In this document: piece by piece, positions 23,939 to 33,011 of the stretch
Position numbering within the stretch: the first letter of the stretch is position 1
Layout: every line of letters begins with the position of its first letter
NCBI GenBank assembly: GCA_016642085.1
Contig: VOQV01000002.1
Span: 1-64,000 of the forward strand
DNA length: 64,000 nt
Origin: Pantoea sp. Brub
GTDB lineage: Bacteria; Pseudomonadota; Gammaproteobacteria; Enterobacterales; Enterobacteriaceae
Reading direction: 5' to 3'
Notes under the pieces: model-generated
Told to the model about the DNA's origin: nothing
The model's database searches: none
Seen by the model: only the letters and a program-made list of their open reading frames with translations
Made by a program: the position numbers and the translations under genes

Positions 23939-24360
23939 ATAAAAATATATACCATTTATAAAATAAATTTAATAAGATAATATCAAGATGATATGTATAA
24001 AAATATTTAATGAACTCCAATTTAATTATAATTAGTACATATCAATAATAATTAAAAACTTTGTTACTAATATTTATATAATTAAAAAATTATTGAATAT
24101 AAAATATAATTGAATTAGTTATATCGAATCCAATAAACTTAAAATGCATTATATTATATAATTATATGTATTCTTATTACTAATAAGAATTTTAAAAAAT
24201 AACTAAACAGTAATTTTATATTAATAATTAATATTTTAAATACGTATTACATGATACTTATCATATATAAAGTATCATGTAAAAAATTAATGAAATTTAT
24301 ATGAATAGCATACTTTATATTAAATGAGTTAAATTGAAATAATTGTTTTTATATACATAA
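23939..24360. other. Spacer between cls and yciB
   Basis: A 422-base A+T-rich gap between two minus-strand genes. It holds an 11-bp stem-loop at 24249-24280 and should contain the cls promoter. No reading frame is credible. Confidence 0.5.
24249..24280. repeat. 11-bp inverted repeat downstream of yciB
   Basis: ACATGATACTT / AAGTATCATGT with a 10-base loop, about 80 bases beyond the yciB stop. It could end the yciC-yciB transcript, but no T-tract follows on the minus strand, so termination is only a possibility. Confidence 0.35.
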
Positions 24361-24888
24361 CTAGCAATTATTTTTTTTCCAAGTATATATTATATTAAAT
24401 ATAACAAACACTAATGTTAAACTAGTTAAACCAAATACTTTAAAATATACCCATAATTCTTCTGATAAATAGGAAGCTACTAAGGTATTAGTTAATCCAC
24501 AAAAAAGCAAAAATATTATCCACGATACATTTAATTTTTTCCAAATATTATGAGAAATTTTTAAATTTTTACCTAACATTTTTTGTATTAACAACCTATC
24601 TGAAAAAAAATGATTAAATAACAATACCATAGCAAAAATTATATAAATAAAAGTTATTTTCCATTTTATAAATAAATTACTATGAAAATGTATTGTCATT
24701 AAAGAAAATACAGTTACTAATGAAAAATTAATCAAATATATTTTTTTTATTTTTTTATCAATTAACCAATTTATAAGCAACACCAAACTACTTGCAAAAA
24801 TTAAAATTTTAGAAGCAATGAATATATTATATATTTTATAAAAAATAAAAAAAGTAATTAAAGGAAAGATTTCTAAAAATAATTTCAT
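24361..24888 (-). CDS. yciB: Inner membrane protein YciB (septation protein A family)
   Basis: A 175-residue integral membrane protein with about five helices (E. coli 179). Identity with E. coli YciB is clear: FLEIFPLITFFIFYKIYNI at the start, then FIKWKITFIYIIFA, QKMLGKN and WVYFKVFGLTSLTL. The family is linked to cell-envelope synthesis and septation, but its biochemical role is not established. It follows yciC after 26 bases, as in E. coli. Its retention suggests a core envelope role. Confidence 0.92.
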   Translation of the reverse strand: MKLFLEIFPLITFFIFYKIYNIFIASKILIFASSLVLLINWLIDKKIKKIYLINFSLVTVFSLMTIHFHSNLFIKWKITFIYIIFAMVLLFNHFFSDRLLIQKMLGKNLKISHNIWKKLNVSWIIFLLFCGLTNTLVASYLSEELWVYFKVFGLTSLTLVFVIFNIIYTWKKNNC

Positions 24889-24914
24889 ATTATTTAATTT
24901 AAAGTTAACTATAT

Positions 24915-25652
24915 TTAATATAATAGCATATAAAGTCTATACAAATAAACTATTAAAAAAGATGAGATTAAGTTATTTAAAGTTGTAAATAACAATAATG
25001 TAATATATGATGGAATATGAATGGAAATAGTAAAAAATAGTAATAAAATTATTTTTGATATTAATGAAATAATAATTACAGGTATAATTAATTTAATATT
25101 TTTAAAGACTAAGAAATTACTATTAATAAGTGATTTAATAATTCCAGATTTATCATTTACTAAAAATATTGGTGACATTGAAAATAAAATTGTAAATAAA
25201 ATACCTGGTATAAATAATATTATAAAACCTAATTGTATTAAAATGTTAGCTAAAAAATTTAGTAAGAACATCTTTGGAAAAGATAAAATGCATTGATTAA
25301 TATTATAAAATGATAAAAAATTCTTTTTAGACACAACAACTGGAATTAAATTTAATATTATCGAATACAAAATAGAACAATTTATTAATTCAATACTAGT
25401 ATTTATAATAAAAAAACGTAACATTAAAGATTTATCTTGCATCGACATATTTTTTATTATTTCAAATAATGACGAATCTTTTAATTGTTGTTTATTAAAA
25501 ATAATAATTTTTTCACTAATAGGTAAAGCAAATATATAATATAGCAACATAGTTACAACAGATGTTAATAACGATATTATTATAAATATTAATATTCTAT
25601 TCTGAAAAAAATTTTTAGCTTCACGGTATAATAGATTTGCCGTGATAGACAT
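24915..25652 (-). CDS. yciC: Inner membrane protein YciC (UPF0259 family)
   Basis: A 245-residue membrane protein (E. coli 247) with about six helices. The N-terminus MSITANLLYREAKNFFQN and C-terminal NNLISSFLIVYLYRLYML match E. coli YciC closely. The function is unknown. It lies between trpA and yciB in the conserved order, separated from trpA by 189 bases with two inverted repeats, so it is probably its own unit with yciB. Confidence 0.88.
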   Translation of the reverse strand: MSITANLLYREAKNFFQNRILIFIIISLLTSVVTMLLYYIFALPISEKIIIFNKQQLKDSSLFEIIKNMSMQDKSLMLRFFIINTSIELINCSILYSIILNLIPVVVSKKNFLSFYNINQCILSFPKMFLLNFLANILIQLGFIILFIPGILFTILFSMSPIFLVNDKSGIIKSLINSNFLVFKNIKLIIPVIIISLISKIILLLFFTISIHIPSYITLLLFTTLNNLISSFLIVYLYRLYMLLY

Positions 25653-25743
25653 ATCAAATCCTCATGAAAGTATTCATACCTAATATAACATATTTATTAA
25701 ATGAGATATCAATTATATTTAAATTGCTCTGTAATTATAGATA

Positions 25744-25795
25744 TTTGATTGATAAATTAAACAATCAAAATAATTTGTAATTTTAAAAATTACAA
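25744..25795 (-). terminator. Tandem hairpins downstream of trpA (possible trp terminator)
   Basis: Two inverted repeats follow the trpA stop on the minus strand. The first is TTGTAATTTT / AAAATTACAA at 25775-25795 (spacer 1 base). The second is TTTGATTG / CAATCAAA at 25744-25769. On the minus strand a TTTT stretch follows the first hairpin. The arrangement suits a terminator between trp and yciC-yciB, but the T-tracts are poor. Confidence 0.4.
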
Positions 25796-25841
25796 GTTCA
25801 TACTAGCATATAAATACTATTAAAATAAATAAAAAATTAAA

Positions 25842-26648
25842 TTAATAATAAGTAGCAGTCTTAAAAAGACTGACAATTTTTTTAACTTTATCTAACATTG
25901 TAGAAGGATATTTATGATCATTTTCAATTATTTTAATAATTGCTGAACCAGAAATTACTCCCATAATACCAGATTTAATAATTTTTTTTATTTGATTAAT
26001 ATTATAAATACCAAAACCTTGTATTAATGGAGGTGCTTGATATTCACGTAATTTTGATAAAATATATGATGAAGGCAAATAAGAATATTGTTCAGTTCCC
26101 GTGACACCAGGTCTAGATACTAAATAAGTATATCCATGAGTATTAGAAGAAATTTTATATATGACATTATTAGTAGCATTTGGAGGACAAATAAAAATTG
26201 GTGCTATATTTTTTTTTATTGCTATTTGAATAAAAGGTTTAGCTTCTTCGATTGGCAAGTCAGGAATCAAAACTGAATCAATCTTAGCATTAGCGCAATT
26301 ATTATAAAAAGCATTAATTCCATTAGAATAAACTATATTAGAATAAGTTAATAAACCTATTGGTAAATGAGGATATTTACAACGCAATTGATTTATTATA
26401 TCAAAACATTTATTAACAGTAATTCCAGCATTAAATGCACGGATATTAGATTTTTGAATGACTATTCCATCAGCTACTGGGTCAGAAAAAGGAATACCTA
26501 ATTCTAATGCATCCGCTCCTCCTTCAACTAACATATCGATTAATTTAATTGATAACTTTATAGATGGATCGCCTAAAACAATAAATGGAAAAAATGCACC
26601 TTCTTTATTCTTTTTTAAATTTGTAAAAAGTTTTTCATAACGTTCCAC
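25842..26648 (-). CDS. trpA: Tryptophan synthase alpha chain
   Basis: Cleaves indole-3-glycerol phosphate and channels indole to TrpB. It has 268 residues, the E. coli length. The catalytic Glu49 and Asp60 lie in ALELGIPFSDPVADG. The phosphate-binding segment GVISGSAIIKII is near 233. It is the last gene of trpEGDC(F)BA, 13 bases after trpB. Confidence 0.96.
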   Translation of the reverse strand: MERYEKLFTNLKKNKEGAFFPFIVLGDPSIKLSIKLIDMLVEGGADALELGIPFSDPVADGIVIQKSNIRAFNAGITVNKCFDIINQLRCKYPHLPIGLLTYSNIVYSNGINAFYNNCANAKIDSVLIPDLPIEEAKPFIQIAIKKNIAPIFICPPNATNNVIYKISSNTHGYTYLVSRPGVTGTEQYSYLPSSYILSKLREYQAPPLIQGFGIYNINQIKKIIKSGIMGVISGSAIIKIIENDHKYPSTMLDKVKKIVSLFKTATYY

Positions 26649-26661
26649 TATATTTCCTTAA

Positions 26662-27834
26662 TTATTTTAAGTAGTTATTAACAATAAAAATATCTTTATC
26701 TCCTCTACCAGAAATATTGACTATTATAATTTGTTTTTTATTTGGATTATTTTTAATTAATTTTAAGGCATAGGCTAAAGCATGTGCAGATTCTAAAGCA
26801 GGAATTATTCCTTCATAAAAACTTAATTGTTTGAATGCTTCTATAGCTTCTGTATCATTAATTGAAACATAATTTGCACGACCAATACTATTTAAATATG
26901 CATGTTCTGGACCTACAGAAGGAAAGTCTAAACCAGCAGAAATAGAGTATGATTCTTTTATTTGTCCTTCTTCTGTTTGCATTATCGGTGCTTTCATACC
27001 AAAATAAATACCCAACTTACCATGTTTTAATGGTGCACCATGTTTACCAGTTTTAATACCTAATCCAGCAGGTTCAACACCAATAAGTTTGACTTTATTA
27101 TGAATAAAATGTGAAAATATACCAATAGCATTAGATCCTCCACCTATACATGCAATGATATAATCTGGTAAACAACCTTCTTTTTCTAGGATTTGTTTTT
27201 TTGTTTCTTCACCAATTATACTCTGAAATTCACGTACTATAGTTGGATAAGGATGAGGACCAGCAGCAGTACCCAACATATAATGTGTATTTTCATAATC
27301 GTTAGCCCATGCACGTAAAGCTTCATTACAGGCATCTTTTAATGTTGATGAACCACTTTGAACTGGAATTATTTCGGCACCCATTAAACGCATACGAATT
27401 ACATTAGAAGATTGACGTTTTATATCTTTCGCGCCCATATAAATACGACATTTCATATTAAATAGTGCACAAACCAATGATACAGCTACACCATGTTGAC
27501 CAGCGCCAGTTTCTGCAATAATTTTATTTTTTTTCATCTTTTTAGCTAATAAAGCTTGTCCTAACACTTGATTAATTTTATGTGCACCTCCATGCAGTAA
27601 ATCTTCACGTTTGAGATAAAGAAGCGTATTCGTTCCTTTTGTAAGATTATTACATAATGTTAATGGAGTTGGACGTCCGGCATAATTTTGTAATAATGAA
27701 ATAAATTTATATCGGAATTTATCATCATTTTGTATATCTACAAATGCTTTTTCAAGTTGTAAAAGAGCTGGCATTAATATTTGTGGTAAATACATACCTC
27801 CATATTTTCCAAAATAAGGATTTAATAATGTCAT
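26662..27834 (-). CDS. trpB: Tryptophan synthase beta chain
   Basis: The PLP enzyme that joins indole and serine to make tryptophan. It has 390 residues (E. coli 397). The PLP lysine is in [12 protein letters not shown] near 87. The phosphate-cradle GGGSNAIG is near 232. The N-terminal [10 protein letters not shown] block is also typical. It forms a complex with TrpA, encoded next. The start follows trpC after 47 bases. Confidence 0.97.
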   Translation of the reverse strand: MTLLNPYFGKYGGMYLPQILMPALLQLEKAFVDIQNDDKFRYKFISLLQNYAGRPTPLTLCNNLTKGTNTLLYLKREDLLHGGAHKINQVLGQALLAKKMKKNKIIAETGAGQHGVAVSLVCALFNMKCRIYMGAKDIKRQSSNVIRMRLMGAEIIPVQSGSSTLKDACNEALRAWANDYENTHYMLGTAAGPHPYPTIVREFQSIIGEETKKQILEKEGCLPDYIIACIGGGSNAIGIFSHFIHNKVKLIGVEPAGLGIKTGKHGAPLKHGKLGIYFGMKAPIMQTEEGQIKESYSISAGLDFPSVGPEHAYLNSIGRANYVSINDTEAIEAFKQLSFYEGIIPALESAHALAYALKLIKNNPNKKQIIIVNISGRGDKDIFIVNNYLK

Positions 27835-27881
27835 TTCACACTTCCTTTGATAAAAATATCATTTGTATCATATAATTAATG

Positions 27882-29246
27882 TTAACAATTACGTAGTATA
27901 TGAAAAATAGTTTTAATCTTATTATCATCTTTAATACCAGGATTAATTTCAATTCCTGAATTTAAATCAAGTCCGGAAAAACCTAACTTAGCAGCTAAAG
28001 CACAATTATTGATATTTAATCCACCTGCTATAATTGCATTACTTAATGATTGTTCATTTTTTAATAAATTCCAATCAAAACTTTGTCCTGATCCACCACA
28101 TTTATAATCATATACATATAAATCAATATTTAAATAATTTCTTTTAGGTATTTTATTCGTTATCTGTAATGCTTTCCAAATTTTTATTTTTGATGGTAAT
28201 TTTTTTCTCAACTCATTGATAAATAATTGATTTTCATCCCCATGTAATTGAACAGCTGATAACTTAAGTTTTACTGCAGTGTCTATAATTTCATTAATTT
28301 TAGCATTTTGATAAATACCTACATATTTCAATTTTACACCAATCATTATTTTTCTGGCTTGTATAATATTAACTTTTCTAGGTGATTTATCTATAAAAAT
28401 CAACCCTCCAAAAATAGCACCAGCTTCATATGCTATGTGAGCATCTTGTGATCTAGTTATTCCACAAATTTTATTATTACCAAATAATATTTTTTTAGTA
28501 GCAAGATGCAGATCATTTTCTTTCATTAATGCAGATCCAATTAAAAACCCATTAACTAAATGATTTAACATGCGAATATCTGAATATTTACTAATACCAG
28601 ATTCACTAATAACTATTTCATCTTTTAAAAGATATGAAGTTAATTTTTTAGTATGATTAAGGTCAACAGATAAATCCTCAAAATTGCGATTATTAATACC
28701 TATTACTTGAGCTTTAAGAGAAATAGCACGTTTTATTTCTTCTTCATTACTAACTTCTGTTAAGATACCCATCTGTAATTTTTTTGCAAGTGCTGAAAGT
28801 TCAAGATATTTTTTATCATCTAAAACTGATAACATTAATAAAATCGCATCAGCACAATAATGACGGGCTAGATATATTTGATAAGAATCAATTATAAAAT
28901 CTTTACATAAAATTGGTTGTTTAACTACAGAACTAATGATTGAAAGAAAATAAAAATCACCTTGAAAATATTTTTCATCTGTTAACACTGAAATAACAGA
29001 TGCATACTTTCTATAAATATTGGCTATCTGTAAGAGATTGAAATTTTTACTAATTAAACCTTTAGAAGGAGAAGCTTTTTTACATTCTAAAATAAATTTA
29101 GTATCTTTCCCTTTTAAAGATTTATAAAAATCACGATTAGATAGTTGAATTTTTTTTTCAAAACTAATTAATGGTTGCATTTTTTTACGTGTTGAGATCC
29201 AATCAATTTTATCTTTAATAATTTTATTTAAAACAGTATCTTGCAT
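27882..29246 (-). CDS. trpC: Bifunctional indole-3-glycerol-phosphate synthase / phosphoribosylanthranilate isomerase
   Basis: A two-domain enzyme of 454 residues (E. coli TrpC(F) 452-453). Residues 1 to about 255 are the synthase (CKKASPSKGLI near 54, VIGINNRNF near 180). The remainder is the isomerase, with its catalytic cysteine in KICGITRSQDA near 260, then GGSGQSFDW and LDLNSGIEINPGIKD. Both domains keep their signature residues. It starts 2 bases after the trpD stop. Confidence 0.96.
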   Translation of the reverse strand: MQDTVLNKIIKDKIDWISTRKKMQPLISFEKKIQLSNRDFYKSLKGKDTKFILECKKASPSKGLISKNFNLLQIANIYRKYASVISVLTDEKYFQGDFYFLSIISSVVKQPILCKDFIIDSYQIYLARHYCADAILLMLSVLDDKKYLELSALAKKLQMGILTEVSNEEEIKRAISLKAQVIGINNRNFEDLSVDLNHTKKLTSYLLKDEIVISESGISKYSDIRMLNHLVNGFLIGSALMKENDLHLATKKILFGNNKICGITRSQDAHIAYEAGAIFGGLIFIDKSPRKVNIIQARKIMIGVKLKYVGIYQNAKINEIIDTAVKLKLSAVQLHGDENQLFINELRKKLPSKIKIWKALQITNKIPKRNYLNIDLYVYDYKCGGSGQSFDWNLLKNEQSLSNAIIAGGLNINNCALAAKLGFSGLDLNSGIEINPGIKDDNKIKTIFHILRNC

Positions 29247-29248
29247 AT

Positions 29249-30241
29249 TTATTTGTTTCCTGATAAAGCTAATACTAATTCATATGCTTGTCCACTACGA
29301 ATTTTAGTAAGAGCAAAATGTGCATTTTCACGTAAATCTTCATTGCCAAAAATTTTTAAAAGCATAGCTACATTTATAGCAATAGTTTCTTCATATACTT
29401 GTTTCCCCTTGCCTTGAAGTAATTCAATGACAAGTTTATAATTATTTTGAATGCTCATATTGGATAATATTTTTTTTGAATAAAATCCAAAACTTTCAGC
29501 AGTTAATTGGTAACAATGAATTTCTCCTTTACATAATTCAGCTACGTAAGTATTAGAATTTAATGATATTTCATCTATACCATCTCCATGTACTACTGCT
29601 GCACGATGATAACCTAAAGTTTTTAATATTTTAGCAATTGGCAATACAAGTTTTGGAGTATATACACCAATTAAAGCTAGTTTTGGTCTTGCTGGATTAA
29701 GTAATGGTCCTAAAATATTAAAAATTGTACGAGTTTGTAATTGTTTACGTACCAACATAGTATTACTAAATCCAGTATGATATTTTGATGCTAATAAAAA
29801 ACAAATATTTAAATCGTCTAACATCTTTCTAGATAGTTCTGCTGATATATCTAAATTAATTTTTAATTCTTCTAACAAATTAGATGAACCAAATTTATTA
29901 GATATCCCTTTATTACCATGCTTTACAATTTTTAATCCACAAATTGCAGCAACAATAGCACTAATTGTAGAAACATTAATATACTTTTTTTCACTTCCAC
30001 CTGTGCCAACTATATCAGCAAAATCATAATATGGACGTGGAAAGCTTTTAGCATTTTCTAATAATGCAGTTAATGCACCAAGAATTTCTTTTGATTTTTC
30101 TCCTCTAACTTTCATAGCTATTAAAACAGCTGATAATTGTATTGTATTTAGCTGACCTTTAATAATGCTATGAAATAATTGATAACTCTCCAATTGATTT
30201 AATATCTTTCCTTTATAAACCTTTTCTAAAATATTATTCAT
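29249..30241 (-). CDS. trpD: Anthranilate phosphoribosyltransferase (separate from TrpG)
   Basis: Transfers phosphoribose from PRPP to anthranilate. The 330 residues match the C-terminal two-thirds of E. coli TrpD (TrpGD). The PRPP site is DIVGTGGSEKKYINVSTISA near 80, followed by KHGNKG and the RTIFNILGPLLNP block near 170. Its ATG lies in frame with trpG, three codons after the trpG TAA. No purine-rich ribosome-binding site precedes it, so translation probably depends on reinitiation after trpG. See the finding on gene fission. Confidence 0.95.
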   Translation of the reverse strand: MNNILEKVYKGKILNQLESYQLFHSIIKGQLNTIQLSAVLIAMKVRGEKSKEILGALTALLENAKSFPRPYYDFADIVGTGGSEKKYINVSTISAIVAAICGLKIVKHGNKGISNKFGSSNLLEELKINLDISAELSRKMLDDLNICFLLASKYHTGFSNTMLVRKQLQTRTIFNILGPLLNPARPKLALIGVYTPKLVLPIAKILKTLGYHRAAVVHGDGIDEISLNSNTYVAELCKGEIHCYQLTAESFGFYSKKILSNMSIQNNYKLVIELLQGKGKQVYEETIAINVAMLLKIFGNEDLRENAHFALTKIRSGQAYELVLALSGNK

Positions 30242-30250
30242 AATAAAATA

Positions 30251-30835
30251 TTATATATTGTGTTTTACCCAAGATAGAGTTTGTTGTATTAATAGTGAAC
30301 CATGAGTAGTTAATATGGATTCAGGATGAAATTGAAATCCACAAATATTATCCTTGTTATTACGTATAGCCATGATCATATTATTATAATAAGCGTTAAT
30401 AATTAATTCACTTGGTATATCTTTACCAATTAAAGAATGATATCGTGCAACTGATAAAGGATTAGTTAATCCTTTAAACATATATTTATTATCATGATGA
30501 ATAAATGATGATTTACCATGCAAGATTTCTTTAGCTAAAGAAATTTTTCCACCATAAGATTCTATAATGGCTTGATGACCAAGACAAATACCTATAATTG
30601 GCATATATCCACGAGATATATTTATTAATTCTGGCATACAGCCAGCATTTTTTGGTATACCTGGACCAGGAGATAATATAAGAATCGGATTATCTAAATA
30701 TTCAATTTTTTTTATAATTAAATTGATAGGTATAGTATTACGATAAATAAAAACTTTATGATTTAAACAATGTAATTGATCAATTAAATTATAACTAAAA
30801 GAATCAAGATTATCTAATAATACAATATTTGACAT
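30251..30835 (-). CDS. trpG: Anthranilate synthase glutamine amidotransferase component
   Basis: Supplies ammonia from glutamine to TrpE. The 194 residues equal the N-terminal domain of E. coli TrpGD. The class I triad is complete: Cys in GICLGHQA near 84, and His-Glu in FQFHPES near 170. The SPGPG motif is near 55. Its ATG overlaps the trpE stop by one base (TAATG), implying coupled translation and 1:1 output. The frame stops exactly at the linker where E. coli continues into TrpD. Confidence 0.95.
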   Translation of the reverse strand: MSNIVLLDNLDSFSYNLIDQLHCLNHKVFIYRNTIPINLIIKKIEYLDNPILILSPGPGIPKNAGCMPELINISRGYMPIIGICLGHQAIIESYGGKISLAKEILHGKSSFIHHDNKYMFKGLTNPLSVARYHSLIGKDIPSELIINAYYNNMIMAIRNNKDNICGFQFHPESILTTHGSLLIQQTLSWVKHNI

Positions 30836-32397
30836 TAAAAAATATCTTTACAATTATGTGCAATCGCAATAGCTTTTAAAACAGCTCTAGCTTTATTTCT
30901 GCTTTCATCAGCTTCAGATTGGGGATCAGAATCTAATACTATACCAGCACCAGATTGTACTGTAGCAATACCTTTTTCTATATATGCAGATCTAATAACA
31001 ATACATGTATCCATGTCTCCATGTGCAGTTAAGTATCCAATGGCTCCACCATAACTACCTCTTTTAGTTCCTTCTGATGCTGCAATTAATTGCATGGCAC
31101 GTATTTTTGGAGCTCCAGTGACTGTGCCCATATTCATGCATGCTCTATATGCATGCAAAACATCTAGATCATTTCTTAATATTCCAATTACACGTGATAC
31201 TAAATGCATTACAAAAGAATAACGATCTACTTTAATTAAATCAGTTACGTATCGAGTGCCAGGGATACAAATTCGTGCTAAATCATTACGAGCTAAATCT
31301 ACTAGCATTATATGTTCTGCTAATTCTTTGTGATTAGTGCGCATCTCTAATTCAATACGAGTGTCTAGATCTAAATCTAACGAACCATCTATTTTATAAC
31401 CTCTAGGTCTAGTACCTGCTATGGGGTATATTTCAATTTGACATGAATTGGAATTGTATTTAAGAAAACTTTCTGGTGATGCACCAAATAACGAAAAGTT
31501 ATAGTCTTGCATAAAAAACATATAAGGACTTAAATTATTAATTTTTAATATATTATACGCAGATAATGGACATGGACATGGTAAAAAAAATCTACGAGAT
31601 GGTACTATTTGAAAAATTTCTCCTAATAAAATTTTGTTTTTCATTTGAATAATTATATTACAATATTCTTCATCGCTTTGATTAATCACTAATTTCATAT
31701 TTTTTATAGTTTTATTTGGCAATAAAAAATTTTTTTTAGTAATTTGGTATTGTAATTGTTTAATACGATTTTCCAGTCTTTTAACTTCATTATTTGATGA
31801 ACAAAATATACTACCATATAAGAATGCTTTTTTTTCTTGATGATCAAATTTTAATAACACTTCAGATAAATAAAAACAATAATCTGGACAGCATTGTTTA
31901 CTTGTTAATTTAGGTATATCTTCAAAATTTGAAATTAAATCATAAGAAAACAAACCTCCTATTAAAAAAGATTCCTTGTTATTTATAGGAACATTAAATA
32001 ATTGCAACATTAATCTCAATACGTCAAAAATTGATAATGATTTTAGACGGTTATCTTCATCTTGTACTTTTAAAGAAATGGGAAAAGTTAATTTGCGTTT
32101 ATTAGTACTAATCTCATTTTGTATAATACTAGGCAATATTTTATCTAGTAATGATAATATTTTTAAACCATTAACTGATAAAGCTTTTACAAAAACATTT
32201 CTATCCAATGCAGTAATATGTACTGCACTATCTATAATAAGTAAACTTTTTAAATTTTTTTTATTATTAATATCAGCAGATTCAAGTAATAATGTTGCTG
32301 GTTTTGCGTTACATAAACGGTAAAATATTAAAGTAGGATTCGAGCAATATTTTACTTCTCTAGTAATTAATTTAATCATCGGTTTGGTATGTATCAT
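30835..32397 (-). CDS. trpE: Anthranilate synthase component I
   Basis: The first committed enzyme of tryptophan synthesis, converting chorismate to anthranilate. It has 520 residues, the same numbering as E. coli and Salmonella TrpE. The N-terminal tryptophan pocket LLLES (Glu39-Ser40) is unchanged, as are Arg128, Cys174, Met293 and Gly305. Position 289 is Leu (NNLSPYMFF), where the enteric enzyme has Pro; position 515 is Asn rather than His. The chorismate-site signatures GASPES and GTVTGAPKIRAMQLI are intact. No leader peptide with tandem Trp codons is seen upstream. Confidence 0.97.
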   Translation of the reverse strand: MIHTKPMIKLITREVKYCSNPTLIFYRLCNAKPATLLLESADINNKKNLKSLLIIDSAVHITALDRNVFVKALSVNGLKILSLLDKILPSIIQNEISTNKRKLTFPISLKVQDEDNRLKSLSIFDVLRLMLQLFNVPINNKESFLIGGLFSYDLISNFEDIPKLTSKQCCPDYCFYLSEVLLKFDHQEKKAFLYGSIFCSSNNEVKRLENRIKQLQYQITKKNFLLPNKTIKNMKLVINQSDEEYCNIIIQMKNKILLGEIFQIVPSRRFFLPCPCPLSAYNILKINNLSPYMFFMQDYNFSLFGASPESFLKYNSNSCQIEIYPIAGTRPRGYKIDGSLDLDLDTRIELEMRTNHKELAEHIMLVDLARNDLARICIPGTRYVTDLIKVDRYSFVMHLVSRVIGILRNDLDVLHAYRACMNMGTVTGAPKIRAMQLIAASEGTKRGSYGGAIGYLTAHGDMDTCIVIRSAYIEKGIATVQSGAGIVLDSDPQSEADESRNKARAVLKAIAIAHNCKDIF

Positions 32398-33011
32398 AAT
32401 GATTTCTCTAAAACAATTTTAAAAAACTTTTTGAAGAATAAGTTTATATATCTATATTTATCTTTAAATCACATACAACAACTAAACAGAATTTAGATAA
32501 TAAACATTATATATGCTAAAATTAGTAAGAATTTTTTATTAATAGAATTTATGCTATTGTTATTTAAAATAAGGTAATATAGTAAATATCGTTGAATAAA
32601 ATTAAATTTTTAATGAGAAATAAATCAGTAATATCATAGGGATTTATGATCTTATAACTTATTTTGCATAAGTTATAAAAAAGTAATTTAAATATATTTA
32701 AAATTCAGTTAAACTTATGGCTAGGATATTTAATAAATATAAAAATTTTTATATCTAAAATAGATATTAAATGAAGTTGTTGCTTAATTGTTATATTAAT
32801 TTACTATTATTTATTTTAGAGTATTCATATAATCTATATTTTATTATGATAAAGTTAAATTGTATTATTTATTTAAATTGCTTATGTGTTTTTTAATTAG
32901 TAGCAAGTGTATATATAAATAATATGGATAGTATATTTTAAAATAAAATAATTTGATTAAATTATTTTAATGTATTTGAGTTTTATGTAAGCTAAATTAC
33001 AAGGTAATATA
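32398..33011. other. Divergent region between trpE and sohB; no trp attenuator seen
   Basis: 614 A+T-rich bases upstream of both trpE (minus) and sohB (plus). The complement of tandem tryptophan codons (CCACCA) does not occur, so a classical TrpL leader and attenuator are missing, and no TrpR-like operator is evident. An 11-bp inverted repeat lies at 32652-32678. No reading frame is credible. Promoters for both genes must be here. Confidence 0.55.
32652..32678. repeat. 11-bp inverted repeat in the trpE-sohB promoter region
   Basis: TTATAACTTAT / ATAAGTTATAA around a 5-base centre TTTGC. It could be an operator dyad or an mRNA hairpin about 255 bases before the trpE start. It does not resemble the TrpR operator. 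On the plus strand it is followed by an A-run, so it is not a standard terminator. Confidence 0.35.

Noticed and set aside
32398-32520. A trp leader peptide
   Set aside because: No short frame with adjacent Trp codons exists on the minus strand before trpE.
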